This document shows, one piece after another, positions 23,909 to 36,630 of a stretch of DNA of 64,000 nt; position 1 is the first letter of the stretch, and each line of letters opens with the position of its first letter. The position numbers and the translations under genes were made by a program. This DNA is from Taenia hydatigena (lineage: Eukaryota; Platyhelminthes; Cestoda; Cyclophyllidea; Taeniidae): positions 62,001 to 126,000 of the forward strand of contig JADWOT020000575.1 in assembly GCA_036345935.2 (NCBI GenBank). Reading direction: 5' to 3'. Below the pieces are notes generated by a model. It saw only the letters and a list, made by a program, of their open reading frames with translations. It had not been told where the DNA came from and did no database searches.

Positions 23909-24202
23909 GTTCTTTCCGAAATTACTGCAACTGCATCCGTGCCAAGTCCCATAGTCACGATAGGCTCTGCCTAAATGGATGGTAGAGTAACTTGGATGAT
24001 CCAACTGACAAAGTATAAATGTGCGAAGACATAGGAAATAAGGATAATTGTGACTTCTCCTTAAGCATGCATGTTGAAGATGGCAAGGACCAAGCATGCA
24101 TCAAAACTACTTGCAAAATGGGGTTTGTTCTTTCCTGAGAGGGTCGTAAAGCAAGGAGAAGGTTAAATTTCAAATCTTGTTTCCTTCAAATATCACCGAA
24201 GC
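23909..24202 (+). repeat. dispersed repeat R4, copy 2
   Basis: Second copy of 16620-16862, same orientation. It is about 50 bases longer because of insertions in its middle (around TTCCTGAGAGGGTCGTAAAG). The minus ORF at 24193-24423 begins to overlap it at its 3' end. Confidence 0.7.
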
Positions 24203-24423
24203 TTATCTGCTGCACCATCAGAACCAGACACGATCACATTTATCTCCAAATCAGCACCATCACGGGTACCAAAAGGACCAATATGTTCGTGGTTTTCCTT
24301 ATAACTTCCAGTAGCTTGAAATTGTTTACCCGAGATTCCAGCTTTAGTACCATCAGTAGGGAGTAATGCACACCCACAGACAAAACACACACATTCAACG
24401 TAACCTTCAAATTGACAAATCAT
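24193..24423 (-). CDS. unrecognised coding-like ORF
   Basis: 76 codons from ATG to TGA. The peptide has a Cys-rich start (VECVCFVCGCALLP), a Gly-rich middle (GTKAGISGKQFQATGSYK) and an acidic end. Part of it (AG...QF..TGS...ENHEHIGPFG) faintly recalls the metal-binding loop region of Cu/Zn superoxide dismutase, but the catalytic His pattern is not there, so I do not assign it. Codon choice is coding-like. The stop lies at the edge of repeat R4, so the ORF may be a truncated exon. Confidence 0.3.
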   Translation of the reverse strand: MICQFEGYVECVCFVCGCALLPTDGTKAGISGKQFQATGSYKENHEHIGPFGTRDGADLEINVIVSGSDGAADKLR

Positions 24424-24429
24424 TTTATT

Positions 24430-26250
24430 CGTGTAAGATTAAAGTCATTTTGCAAAAGATTTTGCAAGAATAACAAAGCTGTGCAAATTTAAGCGCACCT
24501 CTATCTGAATTACTTTTAAACAAGCAGTTGCATGTATATCTATAATCAATATTCAAGAATTTATGGAAGCGATTATTTAGAGCCATTATGCATGTTTGAT
24601 TGAAAAGAAAAAATACTTCAATATAGTATTTTTGTTTTAAAATGAGGTGTAAACAAAAATTTTAAAGTCGAACAGAGAAACATAAGCCATTATTTGCCAC
24701 TATGATATCGCGAACCTCCCTTGTACACAAACGATGAAATAGCTGTAATACTTTGTTTGTTTGGACTACCAGTTTTGGTCAGAGTAACGAAAGTGGTCAT
24801 ATTGCCCTAGCTGCGTAGACTTGCCTCTGGACCATGCCAGCGGATTATTTCCCCTGCTTAATGATTATATTTATTCTACCCCAATATCCTACCTTCTTTT
24901 GTCTTCAAAGGAGACTCGGGATGCTACAACAGACCTCATGCAGAATATTGGCATTGGGCATACGAAAAAGACACAGTTTGGCATAACAGGAAAGCTGCGA
25001 CATTACTTATTAAAAAACAGCTTGATTATCGCACTTTTTACAACTCGAGTTGCCCCTGGAGCCTTATAGCCACACATGTAGCGCTAATAAATGAAAGGGG
25101 TATCTGCATACATTATTGGACAACGAAACGAATACCAAATCACTACTCGTTACATTATTGGCATAAGCAAATAAACTGTCAAGCTATGAAAGTGTTTTGG
25201 CAGTTATAACTAGCGCAGAGACACTCAGAGAGCTTTCTGTATCATCACAGAAAGTAGCAGCAGCGAAATTGTCTGTGTTCTAACAAAAATAGTAAATAAT
25301 TCTAAAGTTCTTCCTTTATGACTGCATCTCAAGAAGCGTTCGCCATTTCGAACAAACAATCTTCCGCAAACCAACTCGTTTGCACTCCGAAAAATGAAAG
25401 GCATGCACTATGAAGATATCGACATTATGGCCTTTGCACATTTCCATACCCACAAATAGTGAGCTGATTAATGGATAAGATATCACCTTACCGATCCAGT
25501 TTAGGTAGCACAGCCTGATTTGAATGATCAAGTGGCAAAGCAAGTCCCCATCCCTCCATTGACTGTGTATCATTTTTTCACTTCCCCAACGAAAACATTG
25601 GTTTCAAATATTGTTTTCCTGCATTTGCTTTCCATATTAGGACGCACAATACAAGCAAAACTGTAAATTTACAATCATCTTTCTTAAATTTGGGCAAATA
25701 TTTTGGAAGTAGGCGACATAATTTTTACTAAACAGCGAAGTGTTTTAATGAGGATCTAATAAAATATCAAAGTATTGTGAGCTGAATAAAATGTAAATGC
25801 AAGTTCTTCGCGGCCATCCATGGATTGCGTCTCGAGTGATAATCGAAGACGTGGAAGGTAGCGTTTATTGCAAGATTTCCCATGCCTGTTTCTTTGAACC
25901 ATTTTGTAGCATTAAGTCCACAGCTGGATTAGGTGAGTTACATCTAAATTCCTTTGGTGAGTTAGTTGCTTTCCTATTTGAAAATGTAAATCTTAGTATG
26001 ACGTTTTTCTTAGTCCAATGCTACCTGATCGAATGCGTCAAAGAACTCATCCACTAGCTCGCAAAATTAAACGTGAAACATTGGAGAGCGAACATACGTT
26101 ATGGCATGCTAACGGGAAAATCGATCAGAGTGGCGCTATTTGAAATGTGCCCCACGTAGTTGGTCAGCGCGCCAGACAGTCTGAAGGTTGCAAGCTCAGT
26201 CCCACTTTGCACATTATTTTTTTGGGTACCAAATTAAGACGTCAACGGTG
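24430..26250. other. no supported gene; one possible exon
   Basis: Mostly AT-rich spacer. Around 25801-25935 the frame LRGHPWIASRVIIEDVEGS continues openly to a strong donor-like site (TTAG|GTGAGT). It has no good acceptor and no recognised family, so it is only a weak exon candidate. Confidence 0.3.
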
Positions 26251-26254
26251 CTAT

Positions 26255-26336
26255 GTCGCGATGGTCGAGTGGTTAAGGCGATGAACTCGAAATCCATTGG
26301 GGACTCCCCGCGCAGGTTCAAATCCTGCTCGCGACG
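26255..26336 (+). tRNA. tRNA-Ser(CGA)
   Basis: 82-base class II tRNA. The 7-bp acceptor stem is perfect (GTCGCGA with TCGCGAC, discriminator G). Box A (TGGTCGAGTGG) and box B (GGTTCAAATCC) are present, with a long variable arm (TTGGGGACTCCCCGC). The anticodon loop CTCGAAA gives CGA, reading UCG serine codons. The anticodon stem has one A-C mismatch (ATGAA against TCCAT), which slightly lowers confidence that it is functional. A T5 run follows at 26346-26350. Confidence 0.85.
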
Positions 26337-26345
26337 TCCTTCCCG

Positions 26346-26350
26346 TTTTT
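26346..26350 (+). terminator. pol III terminator of tRNA-Ser
   Basis: TTTTT nine bases after the tRNA end. Confidence 0.65.
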
Positions 26351-26552
26351 CAAAACTCTCCAGTTCTGCCATCGTCTGTCGACCCCTCTTGCACACCAGT
26401 GCGCGATAGATATGCACCACCCGTTCACTCGACGCAGCCGCAGCGTTACACGGTCGTGAGGTGTCAATGCAGTGGACCAATGGCAGCATGTTTTGCAAAG
26501 AAGTCATCAGAGTCGCAGAAGTCAGAAAGTATTTACTCGCGATCGCTTACCA

Positions 26553-26635
26553 GCGCCACAAGCAGGACCCAAACCTGCGCAGGAAACTACCAATGAATTC
26601 CCAGTCGATCGTCTTGCTCATTCGACCATGGAGAC
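26553..26635 (-). pseudogene. tRNA-Ser relic, inverted to the intact copy
   Basis: The reverse complement shows box A-like CATGGTCGAATGAGCAAGAC, an anticodon arm (ACTGGGAATTCATTGG) and box B-like GCGCAGGTTTGGGTCC in class II spacing over 83 bases. The acceptor ends no longer pair, and the anticodon loop has become GGG-like. It lies about 220 bases from the intact tRNA-Ser in the opposite orientation. Confidence 0.65.
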
Positions 26636-26639
26636 GCAG

Positions 26640-29600
26640 TTTCAACCCCGCCATCCCCCGTCGACAGGACCATGCAGACGTACCCTACATCATTGCATTG
26701 CTTGAGCTCACCACGGAACAACAACGGCATTACCATCACCAATGCTACGGCTATTGTCCATGGCCGTTGCTTACACGATTAAGGGCAGGTATGCTGGTAC
26801 ACGTCCAACACGTATGTAAACATCGAGTGGGTCTTGTGGTTGGTGATGTTGTAACGCCATACACCAGACATCCGTGGTAGCTTAGGTGGGAGATCTAAAT
26901 GTCCCCAGTTCGAGCCTGAGTTGCGGCAAGTTCACTATTGCACTCTCGCCCACCCAGCTCTCCCTTTTCCTACGCCACTACGAATGCGGACATGGTGGGA
27001 AATGAGCCACTACGAGTGAAGCAAAGAAGGCTGTTCATGTCATCTGCATGGAGAGCAATAATCGTCACCACGACACACTTGAGAATCAAGCTCACGCAAA
27101 CATATTTATTGAAATAACAATCCTTCGCCTTCATCACCCGGCTACTGTCCGGCGCCTCGATGCTTCCTGTCCGCCTTATCTACCCCAATTTCACCACAAC
27201 ATGACTTCCTTACTGCTTGCACACCTGCTCACCTTAACACCACGCACATCGACTGTGCCCTCGGCGACCCTTGCTTCACTCATCCTACTAACCTTGCTCG
27301 CCACCTGTTCACAACTTCACTAGTGTCCTTACAACGTCATTCCAATGACCTCTGCTCCTGATCTGCCGGTGCTACTTATGGCTATAATTATCCGCTTGGA
27401 TGGTTGAACGACCTATGTTTTGAAGCAATGAGAGCACGGGAGGCTCAATGGCGGTGTTGGAATGCCACCCACCCGCTGTACATTAGCCACTGCTCAATAC
27501 CGTAGGATGTAATCTGGTGAGATGTGTTGTGAAGTGATGCGGTTCAGTCTCGATTAAAGCAAGAGCGGCAGCATGTTGAAGTAAGATTGTATCTGAAGGA
27601 AGTGGCATGGAGTAGGCCATTGCTACTACCTAAAACTAAACTAGGACGGTTTACTTTTAAGTCGAGCACTGAAGCAAGTGCAGTTTGGACTAATGTGAGG
27701 TTCCTTTCTTTCGTCTATGTGTAAAATTTCATGTCGAAACTGCCACCACAGCATAAATGAGCAGGCTGGATTTCATTATTGTTCAAATTAGGGTTTGTCA
27801 AAATTAAGGACATTCCCTCCACTAAATCTATTTTTACTACCTTAAAGTTAGTTTTCTGACCAAATTAGCGGTGATCTGTTGTCAATAAAAAAGTACTTGT
27901 GCATGGAATTCAAATTCTTCGGTACAGGTTGGCGTAACATTACTTAGGTGTTTGGCAAGCGAGTGTGCCTGACACTGCCAGCATTCCGTACTTCCGACTG
28001 ATAGTCATTTCATCGCACAGATGCGAGTCACTTTTGCTTACCGTCATTGGCACGTGCTTGACATAAAACTTCAATTTAAAGAATTAAGTACCTAAACGTG
28101 GCATTGTGACATTGCTGAGAAAGCAGTCTTCGTGCACTCTGACAAGCAATTATTAAGCAAAGTTAATCAACAGAGAGTATGGCCCGCACAAATGCTGCTG
28201 TTGCCATCTGGTGGCATAAAAAGCGAGTTTGCCTCGCGTCCGCATTTGAGTCTGCTTGTGCATCCCCTCAAATCATGCGGTTTCTTACTGTATTTATGCT
28301 TGACTAGGAAACGGCGTGTACGATTTAATTACAGCTCAGCAGCAATACTCGATATATGCTGTTGACTCTGGCAGGTTTTTCATGTCAAAAGCGGAAACGG
28401 CTTTGGGTGCATCTACAACTACCTGAAACGCCACTCTGATAAGTAGCTTCAACTTAGCCTCGGGTCTTTTGCCTCGAATTTAAGACAGGAACCAATATAT
28501 TTTAGTTTTTACAGGATCTAGTATTCATGTTATAATCGGTGATAGCGACCTCATAGCATATCACGCCCCTATTAATAATCTATCGTAGGAAATCGTTATG
28601 CCAAACTTCGTGCTTTAGATTGCGATTCCCCGCATGAAATACTTACCTCTTAACTTGGAAAGACATTTCACGACTTGCTGAACAGGCGTGTTAGAATAGA
28701 AGGCCTCAATTTAGTTACTTGGATTCGATAAAAAAAGCTGATGAAGTTCCAAAATTGCCAGTTAGATGCACACTTTACCAGCTGAAATTCCAAGGAAATA
28801 AATAAAACTTTTGCATTGACCAAATTGCACTTGCATAATATGGGCATCCGTGTTTCCCCTAAAGGCCTACAGAACAGCTCTTTATCCGCCCTCCCAAGCT
28901 GTGCGACGTGCATGTGGGCTAATCATTGCAGCCAGATTCCTTGCAATTTGCATCGCGCATTGAGGCCTTAGTTAGAAAGGGATACCAAAAGGTCTTGTAA
29001 ACTTACCCTTGGCGGCAATAATGTCATTGAAGTTCACTCCATGGGTCAAGTTTGGGACAGTAGACACAAAAGAGAATAATTATTCAGTGTATATACTTCC
29101 ATAGTTTACCGCTTAAAAAGCTTTAAAAAGTTTCCTCCAGAATAACCCCTTTTGAAGTAGAAAACCATGTTTATAAGCACTTTTTGCCGCCGCTGTTAAT
29201 TTTTACATGTGCCTTGCTTCCGTGCACTTTCCTCCATTTCCGCTTGTTGGCTAGACGGTTTACCGAGTAAAAGTGCGCATTTTTGCTGTGCCTTTGACAT
29301 TAAGTTAGTAGTTGCAACTAAACTACCGATACTTTTACGCTGATAAGCGTAAGTCACATTCCACTCTTTGCCTAAATCTATCGAAGGGTAGATAAATGGG
29401 ATATGGCCGTAAGCGCAAATAGGCACCGGTTAAGACAGTCGTCAGCAACTTGTAAATATGCATGACATTTTAGAGCTTTTGAGATTGTGTGAGAGTAAAC
29501 CAAACTCGAGCCTGTGCCCGAATGAGTCTTTTGATAGTTTATTCATGCACACATACGTGAGTGGCTGGTTGATCCTTGGCCTTAATTATACATTAGCAGG

Positions 29601-31930
29601 CTTCAAGTGCAGCTAACGCAAACGCAGCAAATGCAAAAGGCGTGCACGAGCGTAAATCTCTGTTTTAGTATTTCTTAAGCACTTGGTCAAAAATAGAGCG
29701 TTCCAGGAGCTTGCACAGAATTGTCCGCGGTATTCTACCCTTGAACAAAATCGTCTTTACTAATGATGAAGATATGGCATTGGTTGTAAATAAGTGTGCT
29801 TTCATCCACGTTTGGACGGTAGCATTTATGCTGCGTAGTCTTGTATTAAGTGAACGCATTATACCTAAACCCCTGGTGGTTAGAAAGCTTGCTGCTGCTC
29901 CACTTCTTCAAATTGTTTTGCGGATTTGATGCGGTCATCTCGTAGGTTCGTAGACACTTTAGGTGCACTCATATTTTCCTGACTACTAAGCATTTTTGTT
30001 GGCATCTGTTAATATCAGTTTATTTGTAAACAAGAGAGAAGACAGGGTAGAGGACGCGACATTGAGCGAGTCCGATTGTTTATCGTTCTTTGCCTAAGCC
30101 ACCAAACTATGCACATTTATCATTAGCAGAGGAAGCATCCAGGGATATCTGCCTCCGAATTGCTGATGAACGATGTGTTTATGGAAAACGTAATGTCACG
30201 ATAATGACTTTGAAGGCAACCCCCAGTTATCTTGGCTTGCTCGGTTCTGTAGGAATGCAGTAGTCCCGACGTAGTCCCTTCCCTCACTCTTCCCCTTTGG
30301 ACATAGTAGTAATTTAAATTAGTCTTAGCTATTTTGCTTTAAGGCTAATAGTTGGCTGGCAGGTGGTAAGGATAGGCAAGAGTGCAGGTTTGGCGTCTCC
30401 CTTAGGTTAGCCGCATTAATATTCTTGACGGCTAGTGGTCAGTAGACGTCCCTCAAAACACAGACAGATGTGCACTGGCAAGTGTTGAGCTTTATCTGAT
30501 TCTTTATTTATGTTCTTTAACTCAGCTGTTGATTTGGTTATTTGGTTGGTAAGGTTGTTGTTGGATGGACAGGCGAAGGTGAGGCAATATGTATATTTCA
30601 CTGTCTATGGATCTATTCCCCTACTTATCTCCATTTGTTTTACCGTAGCGATAAGATATGTGGCGTTGGAACGTTTGTACGGTCCTGCTTGATGTGAGCG
30701 AGCTTGTAGAAATCGTTCTATCTTAGTCAAAACATCTGACCGTCGGGGATGCTAAAATGAACACCTCTCCGACGCCCTCGTGACGAGTGGTTTTGGAGAG
30801 CATTACTTCGCTTCGATTACATTATTGCTACTAATAATGCTTGGTTTGAGAGTTGCTCCTAGCTGGAGGAAATGAAATGCTTTAGAATGTCCAGCTGCCT
30901 TATACATGGTACATGTTCTGCTGTTTTTAGAGCACGCGCATACGCACGTTTGGTCGATTGCAGTAACATCTATTGTCTTGGACTGCTACCATTTGCGTGT
31001 CTAATGCAGTGGAGCTGTGGGTGCATCAGGTATCGGGGAGGGAGGAAGGGGATACCGCCGTCATAGACATGTCCACGGCTTAGTGCGTATGGTCCCTTAA
31101 CCGTATGTTCTAGCAATTGGCAATATTAGACGCTATTAAAATCCTTCGATTGCCCATTTACACCCTCGATTTTGTTTAATTGACTATTCATCTAGTAGAT
31201 GTTTGGAGGCGGATGCTGAATGAAGAGGTAAAGCCAGTGTCGGCTGTCTAATCACCTGGCTGTCACTTTGTATATCTCAATCACTCTGTCAGCCAACCTA
31301 TCAACGCACTCAACTGTCTATTGTTTCATCTATCGATCCATTTCTCTGTCAATTTTTTACTTGCGGAATGTGTAGTGGCCAATTGCGGCAGCATATGATA
31401 GATATGTGAGACTGGTCGAGATGAACTTGTTTACGTCGTTTACAGAACGCAATTAAATGGTGAAAAATGCCTCACTTTGAATGGCAGGGACGTTAGAGGA
31501 AGGCAATTTAGTCATCCGACTATGAAGCTAACTGGGAGGAGATGGAAACATTAATTCGATGTTGATAGCTTACTCAATTTGCTAGTCTTTGCACAGACTA
31601 AAGTTAAGAGAGGGTGGCAGGCGTCAATTAAGGTGCCTCAAAGAATGCAATTTTTGCTGAAGATGATGTGTAACAATGTTGGAAGGCTAGCTGGATCACA
31701 TTAGGCGTCATGTCAGTGCAGAACTGTGTCGGCGTGCTTTCTCATGCTCCCAAAGCCGTTTTCCCACGAATTGCAGGAAATAGCAATCCTTTTGACTAAG
31801 CATAACGTCTGTAGCACAAGATTTGGGTGTCAAGCAAGGGATCGAGCAAAACAGTGTTGGCTGTTTGGTTGTTCAAAACCACTGGACGCGGACAAAATGG
31901 CCGCGTGACTCATCATTATGGTCTTATCCA
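26640..31930. other. no recognisable gene
   Basis: More than 5 kb without supportable genes. ORFs near 26461-26880 are shadows running through the inverted tRNA-Ser relic. The 91-codon ORF at 27048-27323 is Thr/Leu/Pro-rich. The 60-codon ORF at 30510-30692 has a hydrophobic segment (IPLLISICFTVAI) that could span a membrane but has no other support. Confidence 0.4.
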
Positions 31931-31936
31931 TCAATT

Positions 31937-31990
31937 TGGTCTCAGCCACGGGGACGCTTTGGGTACGAGAGGTCCCGGCTGAGCCCGCTG
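31937..31990 (+). pseudogene. tRNA-Pro(TGG) relic, partial
   Basis: The stretch CGCTTTGGGTACGAGAGGTC followed by CCGG and GAGCCC closely follows the anticodon-to-T-arm part of metazoan tRNA-Pro(UGG). The D-arm side is reduced to TGGTCTCAG. The anticodon stem has several mismatches and the T loop is deleted, so this is a fossil. Confidence 0.45.
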
Positions 31991-31999
31991 CCTACGGCG

Positions 32000-32940
32000 C
32001 CTAAAGTAGGCTGATATCATCATTTGCTTCACTGTTTTCCTAAACAGTGCTAGCATTGCTTCTTAGGGTTATTGCTCGAGAACAGGTTTAACTAGCTTAC
32101 TGGTGCATTGTCCAGCTTGTCCGGATTTCTCTAAGATTAAAGGCAACCATGCTTTTGAAGCCGAGCACCAATCGCATGCGACCTTGCATTGTTCTTGTGT
32201 TCGTACACTTATGACTCTGTGCAGCGTTGGTGGATGAATGTGGCAAAGCACTAGAAATCCATGTTTTGCAGCACGTAATTGGAAAGCGTTTAAAGTCATA
32301 GGTGAGTTTTGGTGTATCTCTGTGTTTGCGACCTATTTGTATATATCTGCTATTGTGTTTCGCTGATTTTGTGCATTTTGTAGAATAAATTAAGTTGTTT
32401 GTGCATTTTTGTATTTTTTTTCACATATTCACATTTTCATGGCGTGATCAAACACGCCAAATGTAAACAAATTTAGTCGGTCGAATAGGTGATATGAACT
32501 GCTACGGAGTAAATACACCTTTAGCTAGAATTGGTGTCTTCATCATTGCTCTATATTGCCCGCACTTCGGAACTAGAGCTCAGCAACCAATGCCGTGTAG
32601 CGTCTGGAACATCTTTCGAAAGTCGTATTCCTAGTCAATAATATCTAGCTCTGGGATACGGTAATTCTTTTGGTAGAATAAATGACCCATTCGGAATAAT
32701 TCACATGCTTAAACAGCTAAGTTAGTGCATGTGGGCACTCATCTGAACAGTGCGGTGGGCCTTGTGAACACTGCAGTGTTAGATTAGAGATTTGAGCGTC
32801 TTCGGTATCATTGTTACTGCTTTTTTACTCAACCCTTCTGCACACGCCTCTACACGAGCATATATGGCCAGCAATATTCTAGGGAAGGCAATAAAGGTAA
32901 AGCAAAGCGAATTTCGTACGTAGGTCAAAAGGAATGTCGT
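32000..32940. other. no recognisable gene
   Basis: Spacer, AT- and T-rich around 32320-32440. No ORF with recognisable content. Confidence 0.4.
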
Positions 32941-32942
32941 CA

Positions 32943-33024
32943 CGACGCAGATGTGATTCAAACTCATGCTTGGAGACCCTAGTGAATTTGCGGTCCATCT
33001 CCTTAGCCACTCGACCACCGTGTC
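32943..33024 (-). pseudogene. tRNA-Ser-like copy with altered anticodon
   Basis: The reverse complement begins GACACGGTGGTCGAGTGGCT, a clear tRNA-Ser 5' half. It has a long variable arm and ends GAGTTTGAATCACATC in place of GGTTCGAATCC. Length is 82 bases with class II spacing. The anticodon position reads GCA where GCT would be expected for serine AGY codons. Acceptor and T-stem pairing are damaged, so I call it a pseudogene. Confidence 0.6.
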
Positions 33025-33029
33025 CAGCT

Positions 33030-35400
33030 TCGTGCCCTTCCGCCAGTTCAACCAACCGTCTTCTTACCACATTAAAACTTTCTTACCTACTGCATACGTC
33101 AGTCTACCAGGTCCTTACGGAACCCGAGTAGACAAAATTAAAGAGCATGCAGACAGAGATCAAAAGGACTAACAAATACAACCAATAGTGAAGGCCCGCA
33201 GAAAGGCATTGTTAATTTCTCCGAGGTGCACTGCACGTAATCTTTAGTATTCCCTCAGTCTACAGTCTTTTCCGCCAACTCCCGTTCGCAACTTCGCCAG
33301 TGTCCCACCAACGTCGTCTTCCATCCCCTTTCTCCTCAGCACCCTCATGCCGTAAAAGTGGTGATAGCACTGTTGACGATGCGTGGTTAATCACATTTTC
33401 CCCTGCCGCGATTATTGACTGTTTTAACTTTGCGCCTCTTGTTTTCGTTAATGCATTTTTAGCTTGCCCTTTTATGCTCACCAATAACTTGCTACTATTT
33501 CCATACATTTAAATTTTTCACGCCCATCGTTGCTTCCACTTTCCATCTATCGCACTGCCACCTACTCGCTACACCCATGACGCATTCATCCATTCAATCC
33601 TTTGTCTCTTATACTGTCACAATTACCTCAAGACAATCGTTAGCCCCTCTCAAATGCATTTCAGCAACCATCAAATAATCGGCCTTGCATTCACGAAATG
33701 TGACCATCTTCGCTACCTTGTTTGATCACATCTTCGCTGATGCATCCCAGTAGTTGTCTGAAATTGCGAATTAGGATTTGATCAAAGAATGACGAACAAC
33801 CAGATTAAACAACTCGACTCAGCTAAACTATTTCACTCTTGCCTTAAGGACTGGTAAAATCACTGCTCCACAGAGTAATGGAGAGCCTGTGGTGGCTGCC
33901 AGATAATTTTAGGGATGTCTAACAAAGCTTTTTGGTAAAGTAAGAATATATTGACGAAGAATTAGACCATAGGATTCGTATCTGGACTTTCTATAATAAT
34001 GACTCTACTATATACCATACAAATTCAATGAATGGGCAATGTAATGATTTGGAATCTACAACGGTTGATGCGTACGTGTAAGGAAAACATTTTATAAACC
34101 TGTGTAAGAAACTAAGCTTTGTTAAGATTTAATGCTGTTGACCAAATTGCTTTTGCTACGGATCATAAAGCTTGCAGAAGGAAAGGCATTCAACGGCTCC
34201 CCAAAAAAGGGTGTTCTTCCGTTGTCCATTGGTTGGAACGTGCTATCGCGTGTGTGATATCACCGTTTTTAAAGTAGTAAAAGCCTTGGCTATGCGAAAA
34301 ACATCCCGTCTAATGCGTACCCAGGTCGTCAAAATTTTGACGCATTGAATCGCAAAATGCATCACAGGACAATATTCTTCTTGTTGTTGTCTCCCATCAG
34401 TGCAGTACTACGCAATAATTACGCGCTCACTCTAGAAAATCTAAATTTATGCAGTGTAAGCATTTCCTCTTAAAAGACTTTGATTAAGATAAAGATTTCG
34501 AATGAGATGATTTCAATTTAACTGAAAGCAGCAGCGATGAGGCTGCTTCTGAAGACAGTCCATCAGTTGGGTCTGCAGGGCCTAGTTTCTTCATTGTCAA
34601 TATGGCGTCCAACGATTGCTGTATAATCATTTTAACACCGTAGACGAGGCGCGGTGGCCAGCCTGACATTGATGCTGACGCACACACGTCTTGGGTATGG
34701 TAACCTTGTCCAGCCCTCCTGAAAGAGGATGCCTCTGACCTCACTCAGTGTATATCATGACGCGTCAGTCACGACTTTGTCACCCCTACTGGGTTGGTCT
34801 CCTCAATCGGTAAAACAGGCACTCCCAGACGGTTGGTTTTGGCACAACAACCAACTTTTCACTCCAATGTTGGGGTGTGTGAAGGCAAACTGTCCATAAG
34901 CATCATCTAAGACCAATCAGGAATGGCAATTGGCTTCAAATACAAAACTTAATTGATCTTCTCTTGCAATAATATCGGTAAATAAACATCGAAGAAATTC
35001 ATTTTTACAATCAACTCGATGACTCTGGATAGCAATTTCAGTCATGTTTGTGCAAATGATGGAATAAAAATGAGAACCGCTTCCAAATGGCTTCAGATAA
35101 AGTAACGACCAACAAAGATCTGACTAAGTAGTGACCCAAGAACTTTAAAACGTGTTTACCGGATAACTACCAAGTACAAATCAGATGTCGGGCCCAACCA
35201 AAATTTGAATCAGGAAACTTACGCACTTCAAGTCAAAACCACACTGCAGAACCGCTGGACCCTGTTGTTGCCTTAATTTAATGAATAACCACAATTTTAA
35301 GCGTGTGAGCTTGGTCCATCTTCGAGCTTAAGCGGAGTTCTAGCTGGTTAACTGATAAGACCTCGGTTTCCCAAGGCAAAGATTGCAGGCTCGTAGTGTC
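33030..35400. other. no recognisable gene
   Basis: Short ORFs only. The overlapping ORFs at 33260-33512 are open on both strands with no motif. A weak tRNA-like stretch at about 35337-35400 (TGGTTAACTGATAAGAC then GGTTTCCCAAGG) lacks proper stems and is not called. Confidence 0.4.
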
Positions 35401-35918
35401 AGACGCTCGCAGCAACACGATTTGGCAATATTTTTAAGTGGATTTAGGCTTTTGAGAAGTACGATTAGCCCACAAGTGCTGAAATCCAAAATATGTCGTC
35501 TGAAAACACCGCGATCACTCTAGCTTGCTACATTTACAAAATTGTCAATGAGGGTTGCAAAAATCGACAAAAGGAACAAAGGATTAAAATCAGCTGCGAA
35601 AATGGTGTGACAGGGGAGCGCAAAATGCAAGCACTGTCAAAGATTTTGACGAAAACAAAGGGCGTGGAAAGGTGTGAAGGGGACTCAGATCGTCAAATGG
35701 GGAATGAATATTGCGAGGAGCCAAAATTACGGAAAAATTAGTAAAACCTATGGGAAGGGGGAGGAGTGATGTAAACTGAGCCGAAAATTGTTATGTCGCA
35801 CTGCTTGGGTGGTAGAATTAATGGAGTAGTAGGATAAAGAACTTAGAAGCGTGCGGTTGCAATGGTATCCATCCTCGGCAAAATAATTGGGTTAAGTGTT
35901 TAAAAAGCCGCGGGTCCA

Positions 35919-35987
35919 GACCGCGTGGCCTAATGGACGAGGCGTCGGCCTCCTAAGTAGAAGATTGTGGGTTGGGGTCCTGCCGTA
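35919..35987 (+). pseudogene. tRNA-Arg(CCT) relic in block D
   Basis: GACCGCGTGGCCTAATGGAC is a standard tRNA-Arg 5' half. The anticodon loop CTCCTAA gives CCT. The anticodon stem (TCGGC with GTAGA) and the T arm (GTGGGTTGGGGTCCTGCC) are damaged and the acceptor does not close. Its homologue in block E has the same anticodon, so it was copied with the block. Confidence 0.65.
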
Positions 35988-36630
35988 AGTGTCTTGTTTA
36001 TCCACACCAATATCCGTTCTTTTGCAGCAGTGCAAAAGTGTCTAGAAATGTGCGCATGCGTACCTATTATCTCTATTTGTTTCTCATTAGAAGGTGGTAA
36101 AAATTCCGTTGCGATATAACTGTACTGGTTGCTAGTGACACCTCGGTAAAGGTGTTGCAATGTTTGCAGCACAATCACCACACTTATCAATGCACGCGCA
36201 TACCTCTGTTACTTAAAAATTATTTCAGTCTGTTATTAAAGGAAAATAAGTAACAAGTTATGCGTGGTCGTTTGAATGCCTTGCTTGAAAACGGCAGTGG
36301 AGTTGTCTAGGCTCACAGCTGGATGTGACCTGGAATGCGTAAGAAGATCACAAGATTGGTCGTTAACCGTGAGAAGAGGCGTTGCTTGCATTAAGCTTGA
36401 CGACAGTAACATCCATCCTCCAAATAGGCGTTCCTCATTCTAAGGAATCAGACGCTGTCCGGAATCGAAAACTCGCTGTTAAAGAAAGGTTCATTTGATA
36501 AAAGTTGTTTATGGGCCGCAAATCTAATTTAATTTCTTCCATATTCACTTCAATTTCTCCCTTCCCGCGTCTAATCAGACTGAATGCTCCAACTTGGCTG
36601 CTGAGTTTTGGAATCCGCGCAAACTTAACA

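Noticed and set aside
24193..24423. Cu/Zn superoxide dismutase identity for this ORF
   Set aside because: Only scattered Gly and His positions agree. The HxH copper-binding pair and the overall spacing are missing.
35337..35400. Additional tRNA-like stretch before block D
   Set aside because: It has a D-arm-like TGGTTAAC and a TTTCCCAA loop, but neither the anticodon nor the T stem pairs and no isotype fits.
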